Positions 44,442 through 52,136 of a stretch of DNA of 52,136 nucleotides are shown here, one piece after another. The position numbers and the translations under genes were made by a program. How positions within the stretch are numbered: the stretch's first letter is position 1; each line of letters starts with the position of its first letter. The notes beneath the pieces were generated by a model. That model was not told the DNA's origin and ran no database searches. It worked only from the letters and a program-made list of their open reading frames with translations. The DNA comes from Cyanobium sp. CZS48M (GTDB taxonomy: Bacteria > Cyanobacteriota > Cyanobacteriia > PCC-6307 > Cyanobiaceae), in assembly GCA_030373145.1 (NCBI GenBank), contig JAUCZK010000019.1:1-52136 (forward strand), in the 5' to 3' direction.

Positions 44442-45722
44442 ATGATGGGAACAACGCTCTGTTTCGCTCCTCCTGCGCCCCGGAGGCCTCCGGTTTTGAC
44501 CACCACCGCCCCAGTTCCCGGCTCTGCTCCCACCCCAGTTGCCGGCCCCGTCACCGCTGCGGGGGCGGCGGCGCTGGAGCGCCTGCGTGCCTGGCCCGGG
44601 GAGCATCGGGTGGCCGTGGGCCTCTCCGGTGGGGTCGACAGTTCACTCACCGCCGCGCTGCTGGTGGCCGCCGGCTGGCAGGTGGAGGGTCTCACCCTCT
44701 GGTTGATGAGTGGCAAGGGAGCCTGCTGCGCCGAGGGGCTGGTGGATGCCGCCGGCCTCTGTGAGCAGCTGGGGGTGCCCCACCATGTGGTCGACAGCCG
44801 CGAGCGCTTTCGCGAGCAGATCGTGGAGTTCCTCGTGCAGGGCTACGAGGGGGGCGTGACTCCCCTGCCCTGCTCCCGCTGCAATCGGGAGGTGAAATTC
44901 ACGCCGATGCTGGAGTGGGCCGAGGCCGAACTGGGGATCGGCCGCATCGCCACCGGCCACTACGCCCGGGTGCGCCTGGCTGACGCCGCTGGCCCCAGCG
45001 CCGCCGCCGGCCGTCACCAGCTGCTGCGGGGCCTCGATGCCCACAAGGACCAGAGCTATTTCCTCTACGACCTGCCCCAGGCGGTGCTGGCGCGGTTGGT
45101 GTTTCCCCTCGGTGAACTCACCAAGCCCGACACCCGGCTGGAAGCCGAAGCCCGCGGCCTGCGCACCGCCCGGAAACCCGAGAGCCAGGACCTCTGCCTG
45201 GCCGATCACCACGGCTCGATGAAGGCCTTCCTCGATGCCTACCTGCCGCCCCGCCAGGGACAGATCGTGCTGGCCGACGGCACGCAGGTGGGGGAGCACG
45301 ACGGCATCGAGCATTTCACCATCGGTCAGCGCAAGGGCCTTGGGGTGGCCTGGAGCGAACCCCTGCATGTGGTGCGCCTCGATGGGGCGATGAACCGGGT
45401 GGTGGTGGCCCCCCGCGCCGAGGCGGCCCGCAGCGGTTGCGTGGTGGGGGCGATCAACTGGATTTCGATTCCACCGCCCACTGGCCCCCTGGAGCTGGAG
45501 GTTCAGGTGCGTTACCGCAGCGCGCCAGTGGCTGCCCAGCTGCTGCCGCTGGAGCCCACGGCCGCCGATGCCGCCGCAGGCCGCCCCCATCGCGCCCGGC
45601 TGAGCTTCCACCAGGAGCAGTTCTCGATCAGCCCGGGTCAGGCGGCGGTGTTCTATTCACACGACGTGGTGCTGGGCGGCGGCCTGATCCAGGCCCACCC
45701 GTCTGATCCGGCTCAGCCCTAG
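44442..45722 (+). CDS. mnmA: tRNA-specific 2-thiouridylase MnmA
   Basis: Forms s2U34 in tRNA Glu/Gln/Lys. About 426 residues. PP-loop [18 protein letters not shown]; catalytic cysteines in [13 protein letters not shown] and [18 protein letters not shown]; also [28 protein letters not shown] and [16 protein letters not shown]. The first about 45 residues are a Pro/Ala-rich extension without family match; a TTG near 44496 could be the true start. Divergent from nnr. Confidence 0.95.
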   Translation: MMGTTLCFAPPAPRRPPVLTTTAPVPGSAPTPVAGPVTAAGAAALERLRAWPGEHRVAVGLSGGVDSSLTAALLVAAGWQVEGLTLWLMSGKGACCAEGLVDAAGLCEQLGVPHHVVDSRERFREQIVEFLVQGYEGGVTPLPCSRCNREVKFTPMLEWAEAELGIGRIATGHYARVRLADAAGPSAAAGRHQLLRGLDAHKDQSYFLYDLPQAVLARLVFPLGELTKPDTRLEAEARGLRTARKPESQDLCLADHHGSMKAFLDAYLPPRQGQIVLADGTQVGEHDGIEHFTIGQRKGLGVAWSEPLHVVRLDGAMNRVVVAPRAEAARSGCVVGAINWISIPPPTGPLELEVQVRYRSAPVAAQLLPLEPTAADAAAGRPHRARLSFHQEQFSISPGQAAVFYSHDVVLGGGLIQAHPSDPAQP

Positions 45723-45729
45723 GGGCCGC

Positions 45730-45981
45730 TCACCAATAGGGATCGCTGGCCAGCTCCACCCGCAGGTCGCCGCTGCGGGTTGCGGGCACCGTGGCGATGC
45801 AGGCCCTCACCACCCGGCCGTTCACCTCGATCTCACAGGCGCCGCAACTGCCCCCGAGGCAGCCGGTGGGGATCGTCTGGTCGGCGGCGGCGGCGGCCTG
45901 TAGCCAGTCGCTGCCTGGGGGTACCGGGGTGCTGCGGCCATTGGGCCAGTGCACCATCACCGGCGCGGCGGCTTGCTTCAT
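45730..45981 (-). CDS. 2Fe-2S plant-type ferredoxin
   Basis: 83 residues. The cluster-binding pattern [21 protein letters not shown] gives four cysteines with C-x4-C-x2-C and a distant fourth, as in plant-type [2Fe-2S] ferredoxins. N-terminal [20 protein letters not shown] forms the first strands. It is shorter than photosynthetic ferredoxin, resembling the bacterial-type or CpcS-region small ferredoxins. Start overlaps the end of cobQ, which is read on the same strand, by 4 bp. Confidence 0.88.
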   Translation of the reverse strand: MKQAAAPVMVHWPNGRSTPVPPGSDWLQAAAAADQTIPTGCLGGSCGACEIEVNGRVVRACIATVPATRSGDLRVELASDPYW

Positions 45982-47498
45982 GGCCGCTCCAGCAGCGGGG
46001 CGAGGTTGACGTGGGCTTCGAAGGCTTCGGCGAGACGATCGAGCAGGGCCTCCCGCTGTTGGCCGTGCTGCGGCTGCTGCTCCCCCAGGGGGTTGAGGCC
46101 GCGGCGGTGGCGCAACTGGTTCAGCCAGCGCCGCCGCCAGGGACCCGAGTCGAATACCCCGTGCAGGTAGGTGCCGGCTACCACGGCGCCCCTGGGCCCG
46201 GCCATCCACCAGCCCAGACCAGGGAGCTGGGCGATGGGCAGGCACTGCTCCGGCTCCAGGCAGGTGCTCCGGCCCCGGTGCAACTCGAAGCCCTCCAGGG
46301 CCAGGCTGCCGCCCGGTGGCCAGAGGGCCGGGGCACTCACCTGCTGGGTGGCCTTGTCGTGGTCGTAGTGGGTGAGGAGGGGCAGCAGCCCCAGCCCGGC
46401 GTGCTCGCTGCTGGCACCGCCTCCTTCGAGGCCTTCTTCAAGGCCGCCTTCAAGGCCGTGGGGATCCAGCAGGCTCTGGCCCAGCATCTGCAGGCCGCCG
46501 CAGAGGCCGAAGAGATGGCCGCCGCCAGCCAGATGCCGCCGCAGCTCCTCGCCCAGTCCGCTGACACGCAGGGCCTGCAGATCCCGCAGGGTCTGCTTGC
46601 TGCCCGGGATGATCACGGCATCGGGGCTGCCGAGGGGCTCCCCGGGGCGCACCCAGCGAAGCCGAACGCTGGGTTCGGCTTCGAGCGGATCGAGATCGGA
46701 GAAATTGCTGATCGAGGGCAGGCGCAGCACCGCGATCTCCAGTTCGGCGTCGGCTTTGCGCGCCTTGCGCTCCAGCAGGTCGAGGGAATCCTCGGGGGGA
46801 AAGAGTTCATCGAGCCAGGGCATCACCCCCAGCACCGGCAGGCCGGTGTGGCGCTCCAGCCAGCTGCGGCCCTCATCGAAGAGCTCCCGGCGCCCGCGGA
46901 AGCGGTTGATCAGGATGCCGCGGATCAGCGGCCGCTCCACCGGCCGCAGCAGCGCCAGGGTGCCCACGATCTGCGCGAAGACTCCCCCCCGCTCGATGTC
47001 GGCCACCAGCAGGCAACGGGCCCGCAGGAACTGGGCCAGGCGCAGGTTGGTGAGATCACGCGCCTGCAGATTCACCTCCACGGGGCTGCCGGCCCCCTCC
47101 AGCACCAGCCGCCCACCTGGATGGCTGCTCTGCAGATCGCTCAGGCCCTGGCGGATCGCTGCCCAGCCCGGACGGAACCAGTCGCGGTAATAGTGCTCGG
47201 CGCGGCAGACCCCCACGGAGCGCCCCAGGTGGATCACCTCGCTGGTGCTGTCACCATGGGGCTTGAGCAGCACGGGATTCATCGCCACCGCCGGCTCCAG
47301 GCCCGCCGCCCAGGCCTGGAGGGCCTGGCTGTAGGCCATCTCGCCGCCAGAGCCATCCACCCAGGCGTTGAGGCTCATGTTCTGACCCTTGAAGGGCAGG
47401 GGCGTCTCGCCGCGCCGCAGCAGCACCCGGCAGAGGGCTGCTGCCATCAGCGACTTGCCCGCGCCGCTGCTGGTTCCCAGCACCATCAGCGGCTTCAC
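45978..47498 (-). CDS. cobQ: Cobyric acid synthase
   Basis: Amidates side chains b, d, e and g of the corrin ring using glutamine and ATP. 506 residues: P-loop [18 protein letters not shown] near the N-terminus, [22 protein letters not shown] and [16 protein letters not shown], then the glutaminase domain with the nucleophile in [16 protein letters not shown] and the final His in YLHGVFDSG. Same pathway as cobL. Translationally overlaps the ferredoxin gene downstream and the Npun_F0494 gene upstream. Confidence 0.95.
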   Translation of the reverse strand: MKPLMVLGTSSGAGKSLMAAALCRVLLRRGETPLPFKGQNMSLNAWVDGSGGEMAYSQALQAWAAGLEPAVAMNPVLLKPHGDSTSEVIHLGRSVGVCRAEHYYRDWFRPGWAAIRQGLSDLQSSHPGGRLVLEGAGSPVEVNLQARDLTNLRLAQFLRARCLLVADIERGGVFAQIVGTLALLRPVERPLIRGILINRFRGRRELFDEGRSWLERHTGLPVLGVMPWLDELFPPEDSLDLLERKARKADAELEIAVLRLPSISNFSDLDPLEAEPSVRLRWVRPGEPLGSPDAVIIPGSKQTLRDLQALRVSGLGEELRRHLAGGGHLFGLCGGLQMLGQSLLDPHGLEGGLEEGLEGGGASSEHAGLGLLPLLTHYDHDKATQQVSAPALWPPGGSLALEGFELHRGRSTCLEPEQCLPIAQLPGLGWWMAGPRGAVVAGTYLHGVFDSGPWRRRWLNQLRHRRGLNPLGEQQPQHGQQREALLDRLAEAFEAHVNLAPLLERP

Positions 47499-47914
47499 AG
47501 GCGCGGCCAGCGGCGGCGCAGCCCATGGCGGATCCGCTCCAGCAGGGAAGCCCTTGGGATCTCCCCGCTCCAGCGCTCCAGCAGCTCCCGGCCCATCGGC
47601 GTCAGCCGCACCCGCTCGGTGAGTCCCTGGCCATCCACCTCCCGGCGCAAGACCCCCACGCGGATCAGCCAGATGAAGTGGTCTTCAGCCCTGTCGCTGC
47701 TCAGGGGGAGGAAGGTGAGTTGGGGCTGGTCGGCCCGCTGGTGAAGCTCCTCACTGCTGATCGCCTCGGCGCTGAGCAGCTGATAGAAGGCATGGCGAAA
47801 GGGCAGGCAGCGCAGGGCACTGGCCGCCCGCTCCAGCGAGCGCGGATCGTTGAGCGAGCTGGAGTTGGAGCTGCCGAGGGAGCCCGGAGCCGAGCTGGGA
47901 CGTGAGCCGTGCAT
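47495..47914 (-). CDS. Npun_F0494 family protein
   Basis: 139 residues from ATG 47914, preceded by a good Shine-Dalgarno (GAAGGAGA, 8-nt spacing), which decides this start over the ATG at 47935. The Ser-rich N-terminus is followed by [40 protein letters not shown] and [18 protein letters not shown], as in the cyanobacterial Npun_F0494 family. Function unknown. Overlaps the cobQ start by 4 bp. Confidence 0.8.
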   Translation of the reverse strand: MHGSRPSSAPGSLGSSNSSSLNDPRSLERAASALRCLPFRHAFYQLLSAEAISSEELHQRADQPQLTFLPLSSDRAEDHFIWLIRVGVLRREVDGQGLTERVRLTPMGRELLERWSGEIPRASLLERIRHGLRRRWPRL

Positions 47915-48009
47915 GGTCCGATTCTCCTTCGGCATGGGTGAAGCGGGGGTGGGCTCATTGCGGAGGAGGAGGATCCCTGGGGTGTGCCAAGGCCAGGAGG
48001 TCAGGATCC

Positions 48010-48600
48010 ATGCCGCAAGCCCCACTGGTGCTGGCCTCTGCCTCGCCGGCACGACGCCGGTTGCTTGAGCAGGCGGGCATCCCCCACCGGGTGCAGGTGA
48101 GTGGCGTCGACGAGGAGGCCTGGCGGGATCTGGATCCACTTCAGCTGGTGCAGGCCCTGGCGCTGGCCAAGGCCGAGGCGGTGGGGCGGCAGTTGGTGCT
48201 GGCCGAAGGCGAGAGGGTCTGCGGCGTGCTGGGCTGCGATTCCCTGTTCGTGCTGGATGGGGCCGTCTACGGCAAGCCCCGCGATGCCGAGGAGGCCACC
48301 AGCCGCTGGGGGCGCATGGCCGGCTCCTGGGGGGAGCTGCACACCGGCCATTGCCTGCTACCGCTGGGGGGAGAGTCCCCGCAGGCCACTCCCAGACTGG
48401 CCACCGTCACCACCCGGGTGAAGTTCGCTCAGCTGAGTGAGGCGGAAATCGCCGCCTATGTGGCCACCGCTGAACCGCTGAGCTGCGCCGGCGGCTTTGC
48501 CCTCGAAGGCCGGGCGGGTCCCCTGGTGGAGCGCATCGAGGGCTGTTTCAGCAATGTGATCGGCCTGAGCCTGCCGCTGCTGCGCCGCTGGCTGGCCTGA
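48010..48600 (+). CDS. maf: Maf-family nucleotide pyrophosphatase
   Basis: House-cleaning NTP pyrophosphatase acting on dTTP/UTP or modified nucleotides. 196 residues from ATG 48010, preceded by AGGAGG. Motifs: [49 protein letters not shown] and [20 protein letters not shown]-like end region. Convergent with the YcgJ-like gene, which ends one base later. Confidence 0.94.
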   Translation: MPQAPLVLASASPARRRLLEQAGIPHRVQVSGVDEEAWRDLDPLQLVQALALAKAEAVGRQLVLAEGERVCGVLGCDSLFVLDGAVYGKPRDAEEATSRWGRMAGSWGELHTGHCLLPLGGESPQATPRLATVTTRVKFAQLSEAEIAAYVATAEPLSCAGGFALEGRAGPLVERIEGCFSNVIGLSLPLLRRWLA

Positions 48601-49497
48601 TCAGCGGAAGAGGCTGTTGATCAGATCCTGCAGAAGCCCGCCGGAGATGCCGTTGTTGTTGTACGTGGGCTGAATCGCCCGGTTCTGGCGGGCCACCAGC
48701 TGCAGATCTCCCCAGCGGAACTCGCCCCCACCACCCTGGCGGCTGTAGGCCACGGGCCAGCTGCGGTTGCCGTCCACCACCACCAGCTGGCCGCTGCGGT
48801 TGTAGAAGTTGTACTGGCGCCCGTTTCCGAGGCTGACCTGATAGGCGGTGGCACTGCCATTGCGATTGCCATAGCCATAGCCATAGCCATTGCCATTGCT
48901 ATTGACGTTGGACCGTTGCTGCAGATCGCAGTTGCCGGAGAAGATTCGCCGGCCGCGTTGGCTCAGTTCACAGAATCCGGAATCCTGGGTGGTGGGTTGT
49001 CCCCAAGTGTTGTTGTTCCAGCCATTGGTATTGCGGCCATTGTTGGCCCAGCCATTGTTAGCCCAGCCATTGTTGTTGCCACGGCCTTGATCTTTCGCCC
49101 AGCTGCCGTTATCACCGAACAGCTGCCGGCTGAGGCGCATGCTCACATTGCTGCGTTTCCAGCCATCATCCCAGCAGATTTCCCGCCACAGATCGCAGAC
49201 TTCACCGCTGCTGAAGCGCACCTCCTGTCTGTTGCTGCGGGCTGAGTCTTGACGGCGCAGGTTCTGCTCCGCTCGTTGACCGAATTCACGGCGTGTCATC
49301 GACAGCGAGGGGCCCTGGCGGTCGTAGCAGATCTTGCTGCTGCGATCGCAGACGACTCCTTTGCCTGTGAGCTTGAGGCTGTTGCTTTGGGTCCAGCCGG
49401 GCTGGGGCACCACTGTGGAGAGCAGGGCCAGCCAACCGGCCGCCAGCGCCAGAGAGGCATGGGCAGGCCTGGATGTGAGCTGGAGATTGGTTGTCAT
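48601..49497 (-). CDS. YcgJ-like secreted cysteine-containing protein 1
   Basis: 298 residues from ATG 49497. A signal peptide (HASLALAAGWLALLSTVVPQ...WTQ) precedes a YcgJ-like block: KGVVCDRSSKICYDRQGPSL, TRREFGQRAEQNL, GEVCDLWREICWDDGW and LSRQLFGDN. A low-complexity middle rich in Asn/Gly/Trp follows (ANNGWANNGRNTNGW, NGYGYGYGNRNG), then a beta-rich domain (QVSLGNGRQYNFYNRSGQLV) and the tail GLLQDLINSLFR. The paired cysteines suggest disulfides outside the cytoplasm. Function unknown. The neighbour at 49723 is a paralog. Confidence 0.8.
   Translation of the reverse strand: MTTNLQLTSRPAHASLALAAGWLALLSTVVPQPGWTQSNSLKLTGKGVVCDRSSKICYDRQGPSLSMTRREFGQRAEQNLRRQDSARSNRQEVRFSSGEVCDLWREICWDDGWKRSNVSMRLSRQLFGDNGSWAKDQGRGNNNGWANNGWANNGRNTNGWNNNTWGQPTTQDSGFCELSQRGRRIFSGNCDLQQRSNVNSNGNGYGYGYGNRNGSATAYQVSLGNGRQYNFYNRSGQLVVVDGNRSWPVAYSRQGGGGEFRWGDLQLVARQNRAIQPTYNNNGISGGLLQDLINSLFR
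48866..49082. repeat. In-gene short repeats of the YcgJ-like protein
   Basis: At about 48866-48905 hexamers of the type ccatag/ccattg repeat, and at about 49020-49080 units containing cagccattgtt recur. They encode the Gly-Tyr and Asn-Gly-Trp-Ala runs. Repeats of this kind are prone to slippage and copy-number change between strains. Confidence 0.75.
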
Positions 49498-49722
49498 CGG
49501 GCAGCGATCAGCGATCACCCCGCAACCTATGGGCCATGAGCGCTGAAGGTGCAACCAGAGTCTGTCTGGGGTCTCACCAGAGGTGACAAGGTTCATGCGC
49601 CCAGTTTTGATGGACCTTCTGAGCGTTCAGGCGATCGAAAAAAACCGCGTGAGATTCACGTCACTCAGCGACACGGAGATCGCTGACTTCGGACCCACCA
49701 GGGAACCACTGCCAGCGGAACA

Positions 49723-50517
49723 TCAGCGGAACATCGTGTTGAACAGGTCCTGGAGGAAGTTGCCCGTCGGGTTGAAATCGCTGCTTCCACCCTGCGGCCC
49801 CTGGTTTGCCCAGCGGCGGTCGCGTGTCACCAGTTGCCGGTCAGCCCAGCGGAAGTTCACGTCGCCGTTGCGGTTGCTGATCTGGACTGGCCACAAGCCA
49901 GATGAATCCTGGAGCACGAGCCTGCCTTGACGGTTGTAGAAGCTGTATCGCTGGCCATCAGCGAGCTCGACGTTGTAAGCCACGCCGTTGGACGACTCGC
50001 GTCGTTTCAGCAGGCAATTGCCCTCGAAAAGACGACGATACCCCTGGCGAAGTTCACAGGAGCTGTTGGTTTGCTCGGATTGCTGCCCGTTGTTGTTGTT
50101 CCCCCAGCCGCTGCTGCCGGATCCGTTGTCGCCCCAGGCGCCCCTGTTGCCGAACAGCTGTGTGGTCAGTGACCTGCTCACGTTCTTGCCACCCTGGCCG
50201 TCATCCCAGCAGGTTTGCCGCCGCACGTCGCAGGTTTTCCCATCGCTCAATTTGAACTGGGTGATCCGTCTGTTGCCCGACAGCGTCGGAACCAGCTCAC
50301 GCTCGCCATAGCTCCCGAAAAATTCGCGGGTGAGCGGTACGGAAACGCCTTCGGAGTTGAAGCACCTCTTATTGGTCAGGTCGCAGACCACGCCTTGGCG
50401 AGGAAAGTCGACCGTGCTGCTTTGGGCGGCCACAGGCAGCACCCCGGCCAGGGGCAGTAAAGCCAGGGGCAGGGCCGCACGGGAAAGGGCGCGGCCGGCG
50501 AATGTGTGGATAGTCAA
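49723..50517 (-). CDS. YcgJ-like secreted cysteine-containing protein 2
   Basis: 264 residues. Start: TTG 50517, chosen because a GAGG lies about 8 bases upstream; another TTG at 50541 is possible. Signal peptide (LPLALLPLAGVLPVAAQ) then RQGVVCDLTNKRCFNSEGVS, TREFFGSYGERELV, GKTCDVRRQTCWDDGQGG, LTTQLFGNRG, an Asn/Gly/Ser linker (SSGWGNNNNGQQ), SFYNRQGRLVLQ and the tail NFLQDLFNTMFR. The same order and cysteine spacing as the gene downstream show tandem duplication. Function unknown. Confidence 0.8.
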   Translation of the reverse strand: MTIHTFAGRALSRAALPLALLPLAGVLPVAAQSSTVDFPRQGVVCDLTNKRCFNSEGVSVPLTREFFGSYGERELVPTLSGNRRITQFKLSDGKTCDVRRQTCWDDGQGGKNVSRSLTTQLFGNRGAWGDNGSGSSGWGNNNNGQQSEQTNSSCELRQGYRRLFEGNCLLKRRESSNGVAYNVELADGQRYSFYNRQGRLVLQDSSGLWPVQISNRNGDVNFRWADRQLVTRDRRWANQGPQGGSSDFNPTGNFLQDLFNTMFR

Positions 50518-50633
50518 GGGATGACCTCGTCGATAATTCAAACGTAGACACGATCCCTTGGCCCAAGCATGCCTCTACTGTTCCTGTCCGGCCTGTGGGG
50601 ATGACAAGGCTGGTCTGGCATGGCTTGCCCATG

Positions 50634-50659
50634 AAAAAACCCCCGCGATCGCGGGGGTT
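50634..50659 (-). terminator. Rho-independent terminator of psbC
   Basis: A perfect 22-bp palindrome (50638-50659) of C/G runs centred on GCGATCGC, followed on the minus strand by six T (50634-50639). It lies 35 bp past the psbC stop. The centre is the HIP1 octamer common in cyanobacterial genomes. Confidence 0.92.
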
Positions 50660-50693
50660 AGCGGGGATGCCGGGGTGAAGCGGCAGCGAAGGA

Positions 50694-52082
50694 TCAGTCG
50701 AGATCAGGCATGGCCAGGGTGGGCTCGGCCTGACGGTCGATGCCCTTCTCGAAACCGGCGGCGGCGGCGCGGGCACGGCCGGCGTGCCAGAGGTGACCCA
50801 CCAGGAAGAAGAAGGCGAGCACGAACTGGGTGGCCGAGAGCCACTGACGCACGTTCACGAAGTTCACCGAGTTGGGCTCGGTGATGATGCCGCCTACGGA
50901 GTTGAGGGAGGCATTGGGAGCGTGGGTCATGTATTCAGCTGCCCGGCGCACTTGCCAGGGCTGAATGTCGTTCTGGAGCTTGTCGAGGCTGAGGCCGTTG
51001 GGGCCGCGCAGGGGCTCGAGCCAAGGGCCGCGGAAGTCCCAGAAGCGCATGGTCTCACCACCGAAGATGATCTCGCCGGTGGGGGAGCGCATCAGATACT
51101 TGCCCAGGCCGGTGGGGCCCATGGCGGAACCGATGTTGGCGCCGAGGCGCTGGTCACGCACCAGGAAGGTGAAGCTCTGGGCCTGGGAGGATTCGGCATT
51201 GGTGGGGCCGTAGAACTCCGAGGGGTAAGCAGTGTTGTTGAACCAGATGTAGGCCGAGGCGATGAAGCTCATAAAGCTCAGAGCGCCGAGGCTGTAGCTC
51301 AGGTAGGCCTCACCATTCCAGATGAAGGCGCGACGCACCCAGCCGAAGGGCTTGGTGATCACGTGCCAGATGCCTCCGAAGATGCAGATCAGGCCGAGCC
51401 AGATGTGGCCACCGATGATGTCTTCCATCGAGTTGACCCCGATGATCCAGCCCTCGCCGCCGAAGGGGGCGCGGAACAGATAACCGAAGATCACACCCGG
51501 ATCAAGGGTGGGGTTGGTGATCAGGCGCACGTCGCCGCCACCTGGTGCCCAGGTGTCGTAGACACCGCCGAAGAACATCGCCTTGAAGACCAGCAGCAGG
51601 CAACCCACACCCAGAAGGATGAGGTGATAACCAATGATGTTGGTCATCTGGTTCTTGTCGCGCCAGTCCTGGGAGAAGAACGAGGAGTAGTTCTCCAGAA
51701 TTTCAGGACCACGCAGGGCGTGATAAAGGCCGCCAAGACCGAGCACGGCGGAGCTGATCAGGTGCAGCACACCCACCACGAAGAACGGGTAGAGGCTGGT
51801 GACCTCACCGCCGGGGCCGACGCCGTAGCCGAGGGTGGCCACGTGCGGGAACAGGATCAGACCCTGCTCATACATGGGCTTGTCGAAGCTGAAGTGGCTC
51901 ACTTCGAACAGCATCATCGCTCCGGCCCAGAAGACCATCAGACCGGCGTGGGCCACGTGGGCGCCCAGCAGACGGCCGGAGAGATTGATCAGGCGGGCGT
52001 TACCGGCCCACCAGGCATAACCGGTGGAGTCGAGGTCTTTGCCCCCGACGGCCACCATGGACGAATTAAAGGGCGTTTCCAC
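50694..52082 (-). CDS. psbC: Photosystem II CP43 chlorophyll protein
   Basis: Inner antenna of photosystem II that also ligates the Mn4CaO5 cluster. 462 residues from GTG 52082, the known cyanobacterial start inside psbD (METPFNSSM); an upstream ATG at 52118 would add 12 residues. Six membrane helices and conserved chlorophyll-binding histidines ([35 protein letters not shown]). The large lumenal loop has [13 protein letters not shown], with Glu343 and Arg346 corresponding to the cluster ligand Glu354 and Arg357 of the standard numbering. Followed by a strong terminator. Confidence 0.98.
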   Translation of the reverse strand: METPFNSSMVAVGGKDLDSTGYAWWAGNARLINLSGRLLGAHVAHAGLMVFWAGAMMLFEVSHFSFDKPMYEQGLILFPHVATLGYGVGPGGEVTSLYPFFVVGVLHLISSAVLGLGGLYHALRGPEILENYSSFFSQDWRDKNQMTNIIGYHLILLGVGCLLLVFKAMFFGGVYDTWAPGGGDVRLITNPTLDPGVIFGYLFRAPFGGEGWIIGVNSMEDIIGGHIWLGLICIFGGIWHVITKPFGWVRRAFIWNGEAYLSYSLGALSFMSFIASAYIWFNNTAYPSEFYGPTNAESSQAQSFTFLVRDQRLGANIGSAMGPTGLGKYLMRSPTGEIIFGGETMRFWDFRGPWLEPLRGPNGLSLDKLQNDIQPWQVRRAAEYMTHAPNASLNSVGGIITEPNSVNFVNVRQWLSATQFVLAFFFLVGHLWHAGRARAAAAGFEKGIDRQAEPTLAMPDLD

Positions 52083-52136
52083 GGGGCAGGACCTCTTCAG
52101 GGAAGACGAAGTTTTCATGCGGCTGGTCGGCCGGTG
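52066..52136 (-). CDS. psbD: Photosystem II D2 protein, C-terminal tip (partial)
   Basis: The reading frame entering from the right edge encodes [20 protein letters not shown] and stops at TAA (52066-52068), the conserved D2 C-terminus. It overlaps psbC by 17 bp, the usual cyanobacterial psbD-psbC arrangement with translational coupling. Only the last about 23 codons are in the window. Confidence 0.96.
   Translation of the reverse strand, partial: PADQPHENFVFPEEVLPRGNAL

Noticed and set aside
48860-49090. Short direct repeats as a possible CRISPR array
   Set aside because: They are 6-11-bp units without spacers and lie in frame inside a protein-coding gene.

Overview
The window is high-GC chromosomal DNA from an alpha-cyanobacterium of the Cyanobium / Synechococcus (picocyanobacterial) type. 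The main pointers are the psbD-psbC overlap with a GTG-started psbC at the right end, Ftn2/ZipN, a CpcS/CpeS-like bilin lyase, a cyanobacterial two-domain ThiE, Npun_F0494, TIGR03792, DUF3611 and DUF1517 proteins, and a DNA-dense, mostly housekeeping gene order. Family assignments come from reading the translated sequence; no database search was run.

Layout. Positions 1-2066 are a decayed accessory segment: a candidate LexA operator at the very edge, a frameshifted pRiA4b ORF-3-type gene and a heavily mutated ardC antirestriction gene, all at the 3' side of a tRNA-Ala(GGC). From 2.2 to 5.9 kb lie lexA, argF and ftsH (minus strand). From 5.9 to 13.8 kb is a mixed region with an SRAP protein, an ion channel, a Nif11-domain protein, a rhomboid with a zinc-ribbon partner, two DUF427 proteins, a fatty-acid desaturase, an AI-2E family exporter, a frameshifted DUF3598-like gene and a lower-GC small membrane protein. 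From 13.8 to 20.8 kb is one long minus-strand run: small protein, GH116 glucosidase, DUF3122, ribD, MscS channel, PGM1-type peptide ligase.

From 20.9 to 30.3 kb come cobL, DUF192, nadK with a non-canonical response regulator, pheS, surE, DUF3611, ribF, a 38-codon membrane ORF, thiE-thiS and DUF1517. From 30.2 to 38.5 kb is an information-processing block on the minus strand: ffh, rpsP, phoH, Bax-inhibitor-like, era, bilin lyase, an in-frame trmD-ispF fusion, TIGR03792 and larB. From 38.6 to 48.6 kb come ftn2, pdhA, a group 2 sigma factor, nnr, mnmA, a 2Fe-2S ferredoxin, cobQ, Npun_F0494 and maf. The end holds two tandem YcgJ-like secreted proteins, the psbC terminator, psbC and the 3' tip of psbD.

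How the genes connect: cofactor genes recur (ribD/ribF for flavin, thiE/thiS for thiamine, cobL/cobQ for cobamide, nadK/nnr for NAD(P)H, larB), and photosynthesis is represented by psbDC, the bilin lyase and probably FtsH quality control. The least ordinary items are the TrmD-IspF fusion, the response regulator that lacks its phosphoacceptor signature, the decayed ardC island beside a tRNA and LexA box, the YcgJ pair with in-gene short repeats, the 4-nt duplication frameshift at 12.4 kb, and the PGM1-type ligase.
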